A stretch of DNA of 64,000 nucleotides from Cryobacterium sp. Y11 (GCF_002929535.1 NZ_PJJO01000054.1:160874-224873); one strand, 5' to 3'. Counted from the first letter of the stretch, positions 1 through 9,187 are shown. Made by a program: numbers and translations. Notes: generated from the letters alone by a model not told the origin.

Positions 1-725
1 GCGGACGCTGGTGCAACGGATGTCGCATAGTCGGCCAAAGAGAGGGCTCCGGCCCACGAGTCAAACAGTTGGGCAGCGCTCGCGCCGGCGAGCACCTGGG
101 CGCGCAGGAACCGGCCGGTGACATCGGCGGTCCAGGCCATGAGCCGGGCCCAGGCCTCGGGCTCGGCATGCATGAGCGTGCGGGCGTGGATGTGATCCTT
201 GGACGGACCGCCCTCGACCAGGTACGCGGCGAGGGTGAATGGCGCGCCGGCGAATCCGATCAGCGGGGTCGATCCAAGCTGGGATACCGCGCGAGAGACG
301 GCGTCCCTGATTGGAGCGAGCGCGTCGTCGAGGCTGGCCGGGTCGAGGGCGGTGAGCTCGTCGACATCCGCTGACGTGCGTACAGCTTTGCCGAGAACCG
401 GACCCTTGCCGGCCACGATCGTCACGTCAACACCGACGAGCTTGAGCGGTACGACGATGTCGCTGAAGAAAATTCCGGCGTCGACGCTGTGTCGACGCAC
501 CGGCTGCAGCGAGATTTCGCTGGCCAACTCGGGGTCGAGGCAGACGTCGAGCATGCGTGTGCCGACGCGCAGTTCGCGATATTCGGGCAGTGATCGCCCG
601 GCCTGGCGCATGAACCACACCGGGGTCGTCGCGGGCCGAACGCCCTGATAGGCCTGAATCAGGCTGGAATCGGCGGTGAGGCCGGAGGAGAGTGGATGCT
701 GCGCGTCGAGGATCATCCCGCCCAT
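1..725 (-). CDS. hemE: Uroporphyrinogen decarboxylase, 3' end outside window
   Basis: Removes the four acetate carboxyls of uroporphyrinogen III to give coproporphyrinogen III in haem synthesis. The reverse-strand translation opens MGGMILDAQHPL and carries the family signature FMRQAGRSLPEYR, followed by DVCLDPELASEISLQPV, DAGIFFSDIVVPL, KGPVLGK and GFAGAPFTLAAYLVEGG, all HemE blocks in order. About 240 N-terminal residues are present; the C-terminal third lies beyond base 1. Two in-frame ATGs (723-725 and 714-716) could start it. It is divergent from hemA with a 63-base gap, so the two haem genes probably share a promoter region. The usual RYLPEYR is RSLPEYR here. Confidence 0.93.
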   Translation of the reverse strand, partial: MGGMILDAQHPLSSGLTADSSLIQAYQGVRPATTPVWFMRQAGRSLPEYRELRVGTRMLDVCLDPELASEISLQPVRRHSVDAGIFFSDIVVPLKLVGVDVTIVAGKGPVLGKAVRTSADVDELTALDPASLDDALAPIRDAVSRAVSQLGSTPLIGFAGAPFTLAAYLVEGGPSKDHIHARTLMHAEPEAWARLMAWTADVTGRFLRAQVLAGASAAQLFDSWAGALSLADYATSVAPAS

Positions 726-788
726 TCTCTCAAATATCCCTGACGGTGTGCGCCGAGAGCGTACAGCATTGAGTCGTAGAATTGCGGA

Positions 789-2162
789 GTGCTTATTCTT
801 TTGTCCGCCAGTCATAAAAACTCCACCTTCGATGTGCTGGAGAAATTGTCTGTGGGCGGGGGCTCGTCGGCCAGTCGCATGGTACAGCAACACGAGCCGC
901 TCAGCGGTGCCGTCGTTGTCGCGACCTGCAACCGCTTCGAGGCTTACCTCGACCTCGATCAGCCATACGGCGTCTCGCCGCTGCCCGCGGTCTACGCGGC
1001 GATCGAAGCCGTGAGCGTGAGTACCGGCCTTGACGAAGACACTCTGCGCGACAATCTCACCCTCGTGCACGGTAATGGAGTCGCCGAGCACCTGTTCGCC
1101 GTGACCAGCGGCCTCGAATCCGTCGTCGTCGGCGAGGTTGAAATTGCCGGCCAGGTGCGCCGCGCACTCGAACAGGCTCGGGCCGACGGTACAACGAGCC
1201 CCGAACTTGAGCGCCTGTTTCAGCGCGCCTCTCAAACCTCTCGCGGCGTCAAGAACCGCACGGGCATTGGCTCGGCCGGACGCTCCATCGTGCGCCTTGC
1301 CCTCGAACTGGCCGAGAGCCGGGTCAGTGATTGGTCAAAAGCTCGCGTGCTCCTGGTCGGAACCGGCCGCTATGCTGGGGCCTCCCTCGCAGCCCTGCGC
1401 GACCGCGGAGCCGAGAACGTGCGCGTTTATTCGCCGTCCGGACGCGCCGTCGGTTTCGCTAACTCGCACGACATCGAAGCCGTTTCTTTAGACGATTTTG
1501 CCGCCGAGGTGGCCCGCGCCGACGTCGTCGTCACCTGCACCCTGCGCGATGACCACGTCATCGACGCTGCACTGATCACCCGCGGCCGCGCCGAAATTGG
1601 CGAGGACCCGTTTGCCCTTTCGGGTGCCACCGCCGACGCTCCGGCCCGGAGCTGCCCGGCTGACGTCGGCCCCGAGGCGCCGCCCCAGCTCATCATCGAC
1701 CTCGGCCTGCCCCGCAACGTCGCGCCCGATGTGACCCAGGTGCCCGGTGTTGAGCTGCTTGATCTCGAAACCATCAGCATCCACGCGCCGCTCGAAGAGC
1801 TCAACGCGACGACCGAGGCGCGCGAAATCGTCGGCAAGGCCGCGCGTAAATTCTCCGACGTGGCCGAGGAACAAAGCCTCACCCCGGCCGTCGTCGCCCT
1901 GCGCAACTACGTATTCGAGCTGCGCGACGCCGAAATTGCCCGGGCCCGCCGCCGCGGCGACTCCAGTGAGGCGACCGAGTCGGCACTGCGCCACCTGGCC
2001 GGCGTGCTGCTGCACACCCCCATGGTGCGCGCCCGCGAACTCGCTCGCGCCGGCGAGCAGGACTCGTATCTCACCGGCCTCGACGCCCTGTTCGGCATCG
2101 ACGTGACGCTGCCCGACGCCAGTGCAGCGAATGCCGGCGGCGTCGAGGCGCTCGCCTCCTAG
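789..2162 (+). CDS. hemA: Glutamyl-tRNA reductase
   Basis: First committed enzyme of C5-pathway tetrapyrrole synthesis: NADPH-dependent reduction of glutamyl-tRNA to glutamate-1-semialdehyde. The protein has 457 residues and a GTG start. The catalytic domain has LSASHKN near the N-terminus and the nucleophile Cys47 in ATCNRFEAY. It continues with GLESVVVGEVEIAGQVRRA, the NADPH-binding part LLVGTGRYAGASLAAL, and a C-terminal helical dimerisation region. The linker at about residues 265-300 (EDPFALSGATADAPARS) is longer than in compact homologues. It lies divergent to hemE; hemC and hemB are not adjacent in this window. Confidence 0.95.
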   Translation: MLILLSASHKNSTFDVLEKLSVGGGSSASRMVQQHEPLSGAVVVATCNRFEAYLDLDQPYGVSPLPAVYAAIEAVSVSTGLDEDTLRDNLTLVHGNGVAEHLFAVTSGLESVVVGEVEIAGQVRRALEQARADGTTSPELERLFQRASQTSRGVKNRTGIGSAGRSIVRLALELAESRVSDWSKARVLLVGTGRYAGASLAALRDRGAENVRVYSPSGRAVGFANSHDIEAVSLDDFAAEVARADVVVTCTLRDDHVIDAALITRGRAEIGEDPFALSGATADAPARSCPADVGPEAPPQLIIDLGLPRNVAPDVTQVPGVELLDLETISIHAPLEELNATTEAREIVGKAARKFSDVAEEQSLTPAVVALRNYVFELRDAEIARARRRGDSSEATESALRHLAGVLLHTPMVRARELARAGEQDSYLTGLDALFGIDVTLPDASAANAGGVEALAS

Positions 2163-2262
2163 GTCGCTCGGCCAACTCGCTCCCGGTCAGCCGCTTCGGC
2201 GGCGGCCTCAATGCCGTTAGGGCGATCAGCGCCCATCCGTTCGATCCGGGCCATCAGAGCGC

Positions 2263-2342
2263 GATGCCACCTTTGGCCCCTTGGTTTTCGCGAGATGCCA
2301 CCTTTGGCCCCTCGGGGGAGCTCTCAAGGGGCCAAAGATGGC
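2263..2342. repeat. Short direct and inverted repeat downstream of hemA
   Basis: The word GATGCCACCTTTGGCCCCT occurs at 2263-2281 and again at 2294-2312. An inverted copy, AAGGGGCCAAAGATGGC, lies at 2326-2342 and matches the first copy at 16 of 17 positions. The second and third units can fold into a long hairpin about 100 bases after the hemA stop and before the converging dehydrogenase gene. It may act as a bidirectional terminator, or be a member of a dispersed repeat family. Confidence 0.7.
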
Positions 2343-2393
2343 GACTCGCGCGCCGAGACTGGTCGTGCGGCGACAGGCCGCCACTCGCGGGCG

Positions 2394-3443
2394 TCACATC
2401 GGGCTGTCGACCTCAATCAAGGTGACTCCGGCGGGCGCCCCAGGCGATGACATTGCAGCGAGGGCCTCCGGCGCTTCAGCGAGGCTGATTCGCCGACTGA
2501 TCAGGTCCCCCGGGCGCAGCCGGCCGCTCAATACCAGCTCCAGCAGCGCCGGATAGTCGTGGGCGGGCATGCCATGGCTACCGAGCACGGTCAGTTCCCT
2601 CGCGATCACCGTGCCCAGCGGCATCCGTGGGTCGTCGGCCAGCAGGCCGATCTGCACGTGCCGCCCGCGAATCGCCAGGGAACGGATGCCGATGGCCACC
2701 GTATTCTCCCGGCCAAGCGCCTCGAGACTCACCTGCGCGCCTTCTGGGGTAAGCGCCCGAATGCGCCTGACAACCTCCGCGTCGTCCAGCCCGAATGAGT
2801 TGACCACGTGCGCGGCGCCCACCCGAGTGGCCGCGTCGAGCGCGGCGGAACTGATGTCGACGGCGATGACCGTGGCGCCGAGAGCCTGCCCGATCATGAC
2901 CGCGCTCAGGCCGACCCCGCCGCAGCCAACAACCACGAGGATTTCGCCAGCTTGCAAAGAGGCCTGGTGCACGAGGCCGCGGTACGACGTGGCGAATCGG
3001 CATCCGAGCAGCGCGGCAGCACCGGCGTCAAGGTCGTCGGGGATGGCGATCAGGTTCACGTCGGCGTTGTGCAGCGCGACGCGCTCGGCGTAGGAGCCCC
3101 AGTGGGTGGATCCGGGCTGGGTCTGGTTGCGGCAGACTTGGCCATTGCCAGCGTCGCACTCCGGGCACTCACCGCAGGCGCAGACGAACGGCACGGTCAC
3201 CCGCTGCCCGACGCGGAACCGGCGCACCAGCGGCCCGACCTCATCGATGACACCGACCAGTTCATGGCCGGGAACGTGCGGCAACGCGATGTCGGAGTCA
3301 TGGCCCAGCCAGCCGTGCCAGTCGCTGCGGCAGAGTCCGGTCGCCTCCACCCGCACGATCACGCCCGCCGCACTCAACTGCGGCTCTGGCACCTCGCGCA
3401 GCACCGGAAGAACGCCGAACTCTTCAAAATAGACAGCTTTCAT
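2394..3443 (-). CDS. Zinc-dependent alcohol dehydrogenase, MDR family
   Basis: Medium-chain NAD(P)-dependent dehydrogenase of 349 residues, the normal family length. It shows the catalytic zinc region CRSDWHGW plus GHELVGVIDEVG, and the four-cysteine structural zinc loop (CACGECPECDAGNGQVC). The Rossmann motif VVGCGGVGLSAVMIGQALGA is followed by an acidic residue (VDIS), which favours NAD+. The substrate cannot be read from the sequence. The ATG at 3441-3443 lies inside the 3' end of the decayed frame upstream (overlap about 20 bases), so that older gene probably no longer constrains it. It converges with hemA across the hairpin repeat. Confidence 0.9.
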   Translation of the reverse strand: MKAVYFEEFGVLPVLREVPEPQLSAAGVIVRVEATGLCRSDWHGWLGHDSDIALPHVPGHELVGVIDEVGPLVRRFRVGQRVTVPFVCACGECPECDAGNGQVCRNQTQPGSTHWGSYAERVALHNADVNLIAIPDDLDAGAAALLGCRFATSYRGLVHQASLQAGEILVVVGCGGVGLSAVMIGQALGATVIAVDISSAALDAATRVGAAHVVNSFGLDDAEVVRRIRALTPEGAQVSLEALGRENTVAIGIRSLAIRGRHVQIGLLADDPRMPLGTVIARELTVLGSHGMPAHDYPALLELVLSGRLRPGDLISRRISLAEAPEALAAMSSPGAPAGVTLIEVDSPM

Positions 3444-4560
3444 GCTCTACAGTCTGCCCGACGGATGCCCGCGCCGCGGTTTTCGAGACTGTCTCGCGCA
3501 GTCCGATGGCGACCGGCATGCTCGACCAGCGGGGCTCCTTGATCGAGGCGCGAGCTTGCGAGCGATCGAGCTCCTTCGCGAGTCTCGATCGCTCGTGCCT
3601 CGCGCCTCGCGCATCGCGCATCGACCAGCGGGTTCCGCGCCTCGACTGGCGGGTGCCGCGCTCGGCATGCGCAGACCGCACGACGGCGCGCCCCAGCTCC
3701 GGCGCCTTGACCAGATAATCAGCCGACTCCGTCAGGGTCGACGGGAGCCAGTCGATCAGCAGCACCTCGACCACAACCGCGCTCCAACGCACCGGGTCAT
3801 CGAGTCCTTGCTGAGTGCCGAACGCGAGAATCGACTCGAACAGCAGTCGATGGGCGTCGTCGTCGCGCGGCGACGCAAAGAAGTCCGCGCGCAGTTGCTC
3901 GAGTTGCTCGTCTGACCATTCCGCTGGCCGGTCATCGGCGCCCCCCTCCGGCAGCACTGAAACGATCCACTCCACGAGCGGCAGGCACTTCGACAACAGC
4001 TCGAAATCGATCGACGCCTCGAGCCCGGCGGTGCGGGCCAGCACGGGGTTCACGCGTGCCCGAGCATCAGCGAGTGAAAGATCGTGAGTCTCGGAGTCAC
4101 CGTGCACCAGTCCCTGAGCGGCCCTCGCCCCAGCTCACAAGACCTCACGCAACGGCACACCGAAGACACAGGTGTCCTTCACGATCGTGCCCATGTTGTG
4201 GTTGATGTCCACGACGATGTCGAGGTCGCGGTTGCCCGGCAGGAGCACCCCGATGACAACCTTGTATCCGTCACGCAACACGTGGTGCAGCTCGGTGGAG
4301 CGGTCGGGCCGCACCTGATCGAAACGCAGCACCCAGCCGGGCGCGGCGTGGCTGCGGTGCGCGACCGAGGCGCGGATTCGCTCTTGCAGCGCGGTATCGC
4401 CCGCCAACTGCACGATGACCAGACGCCAGGCATCCGTCGGGCGCAGACCCGCCCGATCGAGCGCATTACACAGTTCTGGCACGGTCAGCGCTGAGACGGG
4501 CGAGCTGGTGGCGGCGGCAATGAGGCTGCTGGCCAGGGTCAGCTCCGTGGTAGGCGAGCC
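3424..4560 (-). pseudogene. Decayed conserved actinobacterial hypothetical gene, in-frame TGA
   Basis: Two reading frames, 4482-4135 and 4107-3424, lie in the same phase and are separated by one TGA at 4135-4137. Translated through, the product runs FGVPLREVL, stop, AGARAAQGLVHGDSETHDLSLADARARV. The upstream part (LDIVVDINHNMGTIVKD) and the downstream part (DDPVRWSAVVVEVLLIDWLP) resemble, from memory, one conserved actinobacterial hypothetical protein. The phase extends upstream to about 4560 (SLIAAATSSPVSALTV) before another stop, with no ATG or GTG start before 4482. After HAERG the frame runs into Arg/Ser-rich translation of repeat-like DNA. I read it as one gene broken by a nonsense codon and truncated at both ends. 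Function unknown. Confidence 0.6.
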
Positions 4561-4830
4561 GGCACCGGCACTGTTTTACAGTGGCAATGAGACCGTTCGC
4601 CAGGAGCAAGAGAGCAGGCGGATGCGGGTCCCGCAGCTCCACATCAAGGCCCGCCAACAGGTCGGCGTGCGGTGCGTACGCAACACCGGTAAAATCCCGA
4701 CACGCCGTGCCGGTGTCGCCCAAATTACGGCGCGTCGTGAAATTTACCGGTTCGACGTACCCAACCCGCTGATCGAGGCCGCCGAGATCGCCACGGACCA
4801 ACGTGATCGATCTCGGCATCCACTTAAAGG
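4561..4830 (-). pseudogene. Possible 5' gene fragment upstream of the decayed gene
   Basis: A reverse-strand frame from 4819 runs through LGGLDQRVGYVEPVNFTT and GVAYAPHADLLAGLDVELR with high third-position GC. Near 4570 the coding look passes to another phase that continues as the decayed gene downstream. It may be the frameshifted N-terminal part of the same gene or an unrelated fragment. I recognise no family. Its start lies 11 bases beyond the 3' end of glyS. Confidence 0.3.
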
Positions 4831-6216
4831 CTAGGCACCGCGCAGACGCACAGCCAGATAGGCCTCGAGCTCGGCGAGCGGCACGCGCTCCTGCGCCATG
4901 GTGTCGCGGTCGCGCACGGTGACGGCCTGGTCGTCGAGGGAGTCGAAGTCGACCGTGATGCAGAACGGGGTGCCGATCTCGTCTTGACGGCGGTAGCGTC
5001 GGCCGATCGCGCCGGCGTCATCAAAGTCGACGTTCCAGAGCTGGCGCAGGCTCGCGGCGAGCTCGCGTGCCATCGGCGACAGTCGCTCATTGCGTGACAG
5101 TGGCAGAATCGCGGCCTTGACCGGCGACAGGCGCGGGTCGAGCTTGAGTACGGTGCGCTTGTCGACGCCGCCCTTGGCGTTTGGAACTTCTTCTTCGACG
5201 TACGCGTCGACCAAAAACGCCATCAGCGAGCGGGTCAGACCAGCGGCGGGCTCGATCACCCAGGGAACCCAGCGCTCGTTCTTAGTCTGGTCGAAGTAGG
5301 ACAGATCTTTACCGGATGCCTTGGCGTGCGTTGACAGGTCAAAGTCGCCACGGTTTGCCACGCCTTCGAGCTCACCGAACTCGGTTCCGGTGAAGCCGAA
5401 GCGGTATTCGATGTCGACGGTGCGCTTGGAGTAGTGCGAGAGCTTTTCGGCCGGGTGTTCGAACAGGCGCAGGTTCTCGGGATTGATGCCGAGGTCGGTA
5501 TACCACTTCATGCGGGTGTCGATCCAGTACTGGTGCCAGGTCTCGTCGGTTCCGGGTTCGACGAAGAATTCCATCTCCATCTGCTCGAACTCGCGGGTGC
5601 GGAAGATGAAGTTTCCGGGGGTGATCTCGTTGCGAAAGCTCTTGCCGATCTGGCCGATTCCGAACGGAGGCTTGGAGCGCGACGCCTGCAGCACGTTGGC
5701 GAAGTTCACGAAGATGCCCTGCGCGGTTTCGGGGCGCAGATAGTGCATGCCGGCCTCGTCATCTACCGGCCCGAGGTAGGTCTTGAGCAGTCCGGAGAAG
5801 GCGCGCGGCTCGGTCCAGATGTGACGGTTGCCGCAGTTCGGGCACGCGATGTCATCGAGCCCGTTCTCGGGCGGGCGGCCCTTCTTCTCCTCATACTGCT
5901 CTTCGAGGTGGTCGGCGCGAAAACGCTTGTGGCAGCTGGTGCACTCGATCAACGGGTCACTGAAAACCTCGACGTGACCGGACGCCTCCCAGACCTGACG
6001 AGGCAAAATCACGGACGAGTCAAGGCCAACGACGTCATCGCGGCTGGTGACCATCGAGCGCCACCACTGCTTCTTGATGTTCTCTTTGAGCTCCACGCCG
6101 AGGGGCCCGTAGTCCCAGGCGGAGCGGGAACCGCCGTAGATCTCACCGGCCTGAAAGACGAAGCCGCGGTGGCGGGCGAGGGCGATAACGGAATCAAGAT
6201 GGGTGGGCGTCGCCAC
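4831..6216 (-). CDS. glyS: Glycyl-tRNA synthetase, alpha2 type
   Basis: Charges tRNA-Gly. It has 461 residues, typical of the single-chain class II enzyme of Actinobacteria. The N-terminus is [29 protein letters not shown] four-cysteine zinc-binding insertion follows (CTSCHKRF and CPNCGNRH). Class II motif 2 is [21 protein letters not shown], and the motif 3 region includes [18 protein letters not shown]-terminal anticodon-binding domain ends the protein ([17 protein letters not shown]). The start is GTG (6214-6216). It is probably transcribed alone. Confidence 0.96.
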   Translation of the reverse strand: MATPTHLDSVIALARHRGFVFQAGEIYGGSRSAWDYGPLGVELKENIKKQWWRSMVTSRDDVVGLDSSVILPRQVWEASGHVEVFSDPLIECTSCHKRFRADHLEEQYEEKKGRPPENGLDDIACPNCGNRHIWTEPRAFSGLLKTYLGPVDDEAGMHYLRPETAQGIFVNFANVLQASRSKPPFGIGQIGKSFRNEITPGNFIFRTREFEQMEMEFFVEPGTDETWHQYWIDTRMKWYTDLGINPENLRLFEHPAEKLSHYSKRTVDIEYRFGFTGTEFGELEGVANRGDFDLSTHAKASGKDLSYFDQTKNERWVPWVIEPAAGLTRSLMAFLVDAYVEEEVPNAKGGVDKRTVLKLDPRLSPVKAAILPLSRNERLSPMARELAASLRQLWNVDFDDAGAIGRRYRRQDEIGTPFCITVDFDSLDDQAVTVRDRDTMAQERVPLAELEAYLAVRLRGA

Positions 6217-6504
6217 GGTGGCTCCAATGGTCGAGGGCGCAGATTGCGGGCGAGTGCCCGATTATCTATTTTACGCGCTCGATCCGGGGCAGTTTCCCGC
6301 CCGGGGGCTGCGGCACGTTCGGAACCGTGCGGAATCTCATGTCGAAGGGATGCTAGACCTGTGTCATAGGCCATGGTGGCTCTCTCAGCGCGTCGTCAGC
6401 GCGCTGTCAAATGACAGCGGCAGCTATTATTCCGCCACTGCGAACTACGCCGCCACCAGCACGGCCGCCGCGCCGACAGTCTGGGACGATGACGATCGGG
6501 GGTG

Positions 6505-6927
6505 GGGCAGAGCGCCTGAGCGTGCTTGGTTCTCGCCTCGGCCGGCTGCCGGTTCCTCGGGCAGGGCTTCATCCCGCGCTCTGGGCGGTGGCCCTGTTCG
6601 GGTTCGGGCCGCTGTCGTTCATTTTGCAGGTGGCTTACGCCGAGAGCCTGTTTCTGGTCCTGGTCTTTGCGAGCCTGTGGATGATGCTGTCGAAGCGGTA
6701 TCTGCTAATGATTCCATTCGCCGTGATGGCCGCGTTCACCCGGCCTGGTGTGCTCGCGCTGTCGCTGGCACTCGCAATCATGCTGGTGCTGCACTGGCGC
6801 GAACGAGATCGATTCGCGTGGAGTGAGCCCTGGGCAATCGTGGCCGCCGGGTTGATCATCGCGGCGACCGGGTTCGGGTGTGGTTGTCGCGGCGATCATG
6901 CTGCTCTGGTCCATTGGTTACCCCTGA
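6505..6927 (+). pseudogene. Remnant of a polytopic membrane protein, glycosyltransferase-like
   Basis: Residues translated from about 6560 (LHPALWAVALFGFGPLSF, VAYAESLFLVLVFASLWMML, KRYLLMIPFAVMAAFTRPG) look like the middle transmembrane part of actinobacterial PIG-V/DUF2029-type mannosyltransferases. At about 6880 the coding signal moves to another phase (VVVAAIMLLWSIGYP, then TGA). The N-terminal catalytic part is absent; upstream sequence to 6217 shows no supportable gene. I infer a truncated and frameshifted relic. The family assignment rests on pattern memory only. Confidence 0.5.
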
Positions 6928-6928
6928 G

Positions 6929-6998
6929 CCGTGACTTTCAGTCGCCGAGTCGTGAGTTTTAACTCATTCAAATCGGGTTCAAACTCACGGCGCGACGG
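6929..6998. repeat. Hairpin repeat family A, copy 1
   Basis: Contains CGTGACTTTCAGTC, then CCGAGTCGTGAGTTTT and the facing AAACTCACGGCGCGACGG. It shares this order and most bases with the copy at 13196-13278 and the hairpin core with 12123-12175. It lies between a membrane-protein remnant and the HAAS gene pair. Confidence 0.7.
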
Positions 6999-7050
6999 CT
7001 GCATAAGGGTAAAACTCGGGCCCAACGGGGGCTTCCCTGACCACAGCCCG

Positions 7051-7821
7051 TTAGCGCTCGATCGGCTCGCCGAACAGCACGAACAGCCAGATCACGATCG
7101 ACAGGATCACCATCGACCACGTGATCATGCCGAGGAACAGCCGGGTCGAGATCGAGGGGCGTGGCGCTGGTGTGCCACCCGGTTCGACAATGGGATCATC
7201 GCGTAGCGAATGGCGCACCTGGCTCCAGATCGCCGGAACGAGCACGAGCAGCGCCGAGACGATCACGATCACCAGCGCTGACACGGTGAAGAGCGACTGC
7301 GCGGAGTCCGTCCACAGGCTCAGGCCGATGGGGAGGGCGAAGCCCAGCAGGGCGGCGACCACGACCATCCAGGCGCGCGGGCGCACCCTCGCCAGGGAAG
7401 ACAGAAACGTCGGCATCAGCACCGCGCCGATGAACACGACCGCGAACATCGAGAGTGTGGGCAGGTCGACGCTGACCGCCTCACCCTGCACGAGAGGCAG
7501 CGCTGAAACCAGGAACCCGATGAGCCCGAGCACTCCGAGACCCGCCCGCAGCCCCGCACCATTTACGGCTTTTCGCGGGATGGTCGGCAGATCGAGCTCA
7601 TCCGCATAGCGTTTGGGACTGCCGAAGCACTCCTCGGCGCTCGTGCCGGCATCGGCGAGAAACTCCCGGGCGCTGGCCACAGCATCGCCAATGGCGCTGC
7701 CCGGCACCGCGAGCAGCCGCAGTTCGATGGTGAATTCATCGAACCAGGTGGCGTCATCCGTCTTCGCCGAGCGGATGCCGGTGCTGCCGTTGTCAGAATC
7801 GCACGGGTTGCTGGTCGTCAT
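7051..7821 (-). CDS. HAAS-domain membrane protein (second paralogue)
   Basis: A membrane protein of about 256 residues downstream of padR. The cytoplasmic N-terminal part (FTIELRLLAVPGSAIGDAVA, then FLADAGTSAEECFGSP) has the pattern of HAAS/DUF1700-like domains that accompany PadR regulators. Then come about six hydrophobic segments (GLGVLGLIGFLVSALPL, FAVVFIGAVLMP, AWMVVVAALLGFALPIGL, VSALVIVIVSALLVLV, ITWSMVILSIVIWLFVLF). I chose the ATG at 7821 because its upstream bases match those before the paralogue start at 8738. An earlier ATG at 7855-7857 overlaps the upstream stop (TAATG) and would add 12 residues. It probably arose by tandem duplication of the upstream gene. Function unknown. Confidence 0.75.
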   Translation of the reverse strand: MTTSNPCDSDNGSTGIRSAKTDDATWFDEFTIELRLLAVPGSAIGDAVASAREFLADAGTSAEECFGSPKRYADELDLPTIPRKAVNGAGLRAGLGVLGLIGFLVSALPLVQGEAVSVDLPTLSMFAVVFIGAVLMPTFLSSLARVRPRAWMVVVAALLGFALPIGLSLWTDSAQSLFTVSALVIVIVSALLVLVPAIWSQVRHSLRDDPIVEPGGTPAPRPSISTRLFLGMITWSMVILSIVIWLFVLFGEPIER

Positions 7822-7856
7822 GATTCGGCCGGGCCTTTCTATTGCGAGATCGGGCA

Positions 7857-8738
7857 TTACTGGTTGTCCGGGGAGAAGACGAAGATGAGGACGAAGCTGC
7901 CGGCGCCATAAAACACCATCATCCAGTTCGTGACCACGACAAAGAAGCGCGACCCCAGCGATGGGCGCTGATCGGACTCCGCGCCCGGTTGCAGGATGGG
8001 ATCGTCACTGAGATTGTGGCGCACCTGATTCCAGATGGATGGCCCCACCAGCAGAATTCCGGCTCCGATGGCAATCGGCAGCGCGGGAACGGTGAACAGT
8101 ACCGCTTGCCCCCACCACACGCTGAGCAGAACGGGACCGGCGCCGCCGACCAAAATCCCAGCGAAAATCATCCCCACCACCACGGGGCGTGAACGCGCGC
8201 GCAACAGTACCGGGATAACTCTCGGTATCAAAGGCAACATCAGGGCCATCGCCACGAGGGACACGAGCATCCACACTCTAACGGCCAAGTCGTCGTCGCC
8301 GCTCGCGAGGGGGAACGACGTCTGGCCGAAAACGACCAGCCCGATCACCCCGATCCCAGTGGTGAGCGCGACCTCATTGGTCTTGGCTGTGGCCACGGCC
8401 GGCAGGTCAAGCTTCGCGGCGTAGCGTTTGGGGCTCCCAAAGGACTCCTCGGCGCTCGTCCCGGCATCGGCGAGAAACTCGCGGGCGCTGGCCACGGTAT
8501 CGCCAATGGCAGCGCCGCTGACATCGAGCAGGCGCAGTTCGATCGTGAGATCCTCGAGCCAGGCTGCGTTGTCGGTCTCTCGTGCGGTCTCGTCCAAGCG
8601 GATGCCGGTGGGTTTGCCAGGCGCAGCGGCGTCGCCCGGGATAGCGCCGCCCGCAACGGTGCTCTGTGAATCGGCGGTGCGTGACGTACCGCTGCCGAAA
8701 TCGCTGTTGTCGTGATCGCGTGGGTTGCTGGTCGTCAT
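7857..8738 (-). CDS. HAAS-domain membrane protein (first paralogue)
   Basis: About 293 residues from the ATG at 8736-8738, which overlaps the padR stop by four bases (ATGA), indicating translational coupling. A hydrophilic N-terminus leads into a HAAS-like domain (LTIELRLLDVSGAAIGDTVA, FLADAGTSAEESFGSP) nearly identical to that of the next gene. Hydrophobic segments follow (GIGVIGLVVFGQTSFPL, MLVSLVAMALMLPLIPRVIPVL, GMIFAGILVGGAGPVLLSV, LPIAIGAGILLVGPSIW, WMMVFYGAGSFVLIFVF). The open frame continues upstream inside padR, but that part is antisense-like and unsupported. PadR-HAAS pairs commonly act in envelope or drug stress signalling; the role here is inferred. Confidence 0.78.
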   Translation of the reverse strand: MTTSNPRDHDNSDFGSGTSRTADSQSTVAGGAIPGDAAAPGKPTGIRLDETARETDNAAWLEDLTIELRLLDVSGAAIGDTVASAREFLADAGTSAEESFGSPKRYAAKLDLPAVATAKTNEVALTTGIGVIGLVVFGQTSFPLASGDDDLAVRVWMLVSLVAMALMLPLIPRVIPVLLRARSRPVVVGMIFAGILVGGAGPVLLSVWWGQAVLFTVPALPIAIGAGILLVGPSIWNQVRHNLSDDPILQPGAESDQRPSLGSRFFVVVTNWMMVFYGAGSFVLIFVFSPDNQ

Positions 8739-9079
8739 GATTCGGCCGGCCCTTTCTGCAAGTGGTCGTGCACGGTGGTGGAGAAGAGTTGCCAGTGCGC
8801 GGCCTGGTCTGTGAGCTCCTGCTGTCCGGCGTCGGTGAGCGAGAAGTATTTGCGCCCCGGTCCCCCGGCGCCCGGTCGCCATTCGGCGGCGATCCAGCCG
8901 GCGGCTTCAAAACGGGTGAGCAGCGGATAGAGCGTGCCGCCTTTGATAGCGCCAAAGCCCGCGGTTTCGAGCGCGGTAGCGATCGCGTAGCCGTAGGTCG
9001 GGCCGGGCGCGAGCGTGCGGAGCACGCTGAGGCCGAGGGCGGCGCGCATCCACTCGGCTGGCCAGGGTTTGAGTTGCAT
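8735..9079 (-). CDS. PadR-family transcriptional regulator
   Basis: A 114-residue winged-helix regulator, the size of short PadR proteins. The core reads LGLSVLRTLAPGPTYGYAIA, GAIKGGTLYPLLTRFEAAGWI and GRKYFSLTDAGQQEL, the diagnostic PadR recognition helix and wing. It is first in a three-gene operon with the two HAAS membrane proteins. The ATG at 9077-9079 is preceded directly by a perfect 12-base palindrome, a probable self-operator. A second in-frame Met (MRAALG, residue 11) is an alternative start. Confidence 0.9.
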   Translation of the reverse strand: MQLKPWPAEWMRAALGLSVLRTLAPGPTYGYAIATALETAGFGAIKGGTLYPLLTRFEAAGWIAAEWRPGAGGPGRKYFSLTDAGQQELTDQAAHWQLFSTTVHDHLQKGPAES

Positions 9080-9091
9080 GACTATATAGTC
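9080..9091. promoter_or_regulatory. Palindrome at padR start, probable PadR operator
   Basis: GACTATATAGTC is a perfect 12-base palindrome touching the padR start codon, with a second partial palindrome (CTAGCTAG) 4 bases beyond it. Its AT-rich centre could also be a -10 element, so a bound PadR dimer would block transcription. Inference from position and symmetry. Confidence 0.55.
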
Positions 9092-9187
9092 TCACTAGCT
9101 AGCCAGGCTGTCTACTCGGACCGCATATCGCCCCCGCCCGGCGCGGCACGGACGCCGCGCTGAAACTCAGCAACCCGCCTCTTTTGC

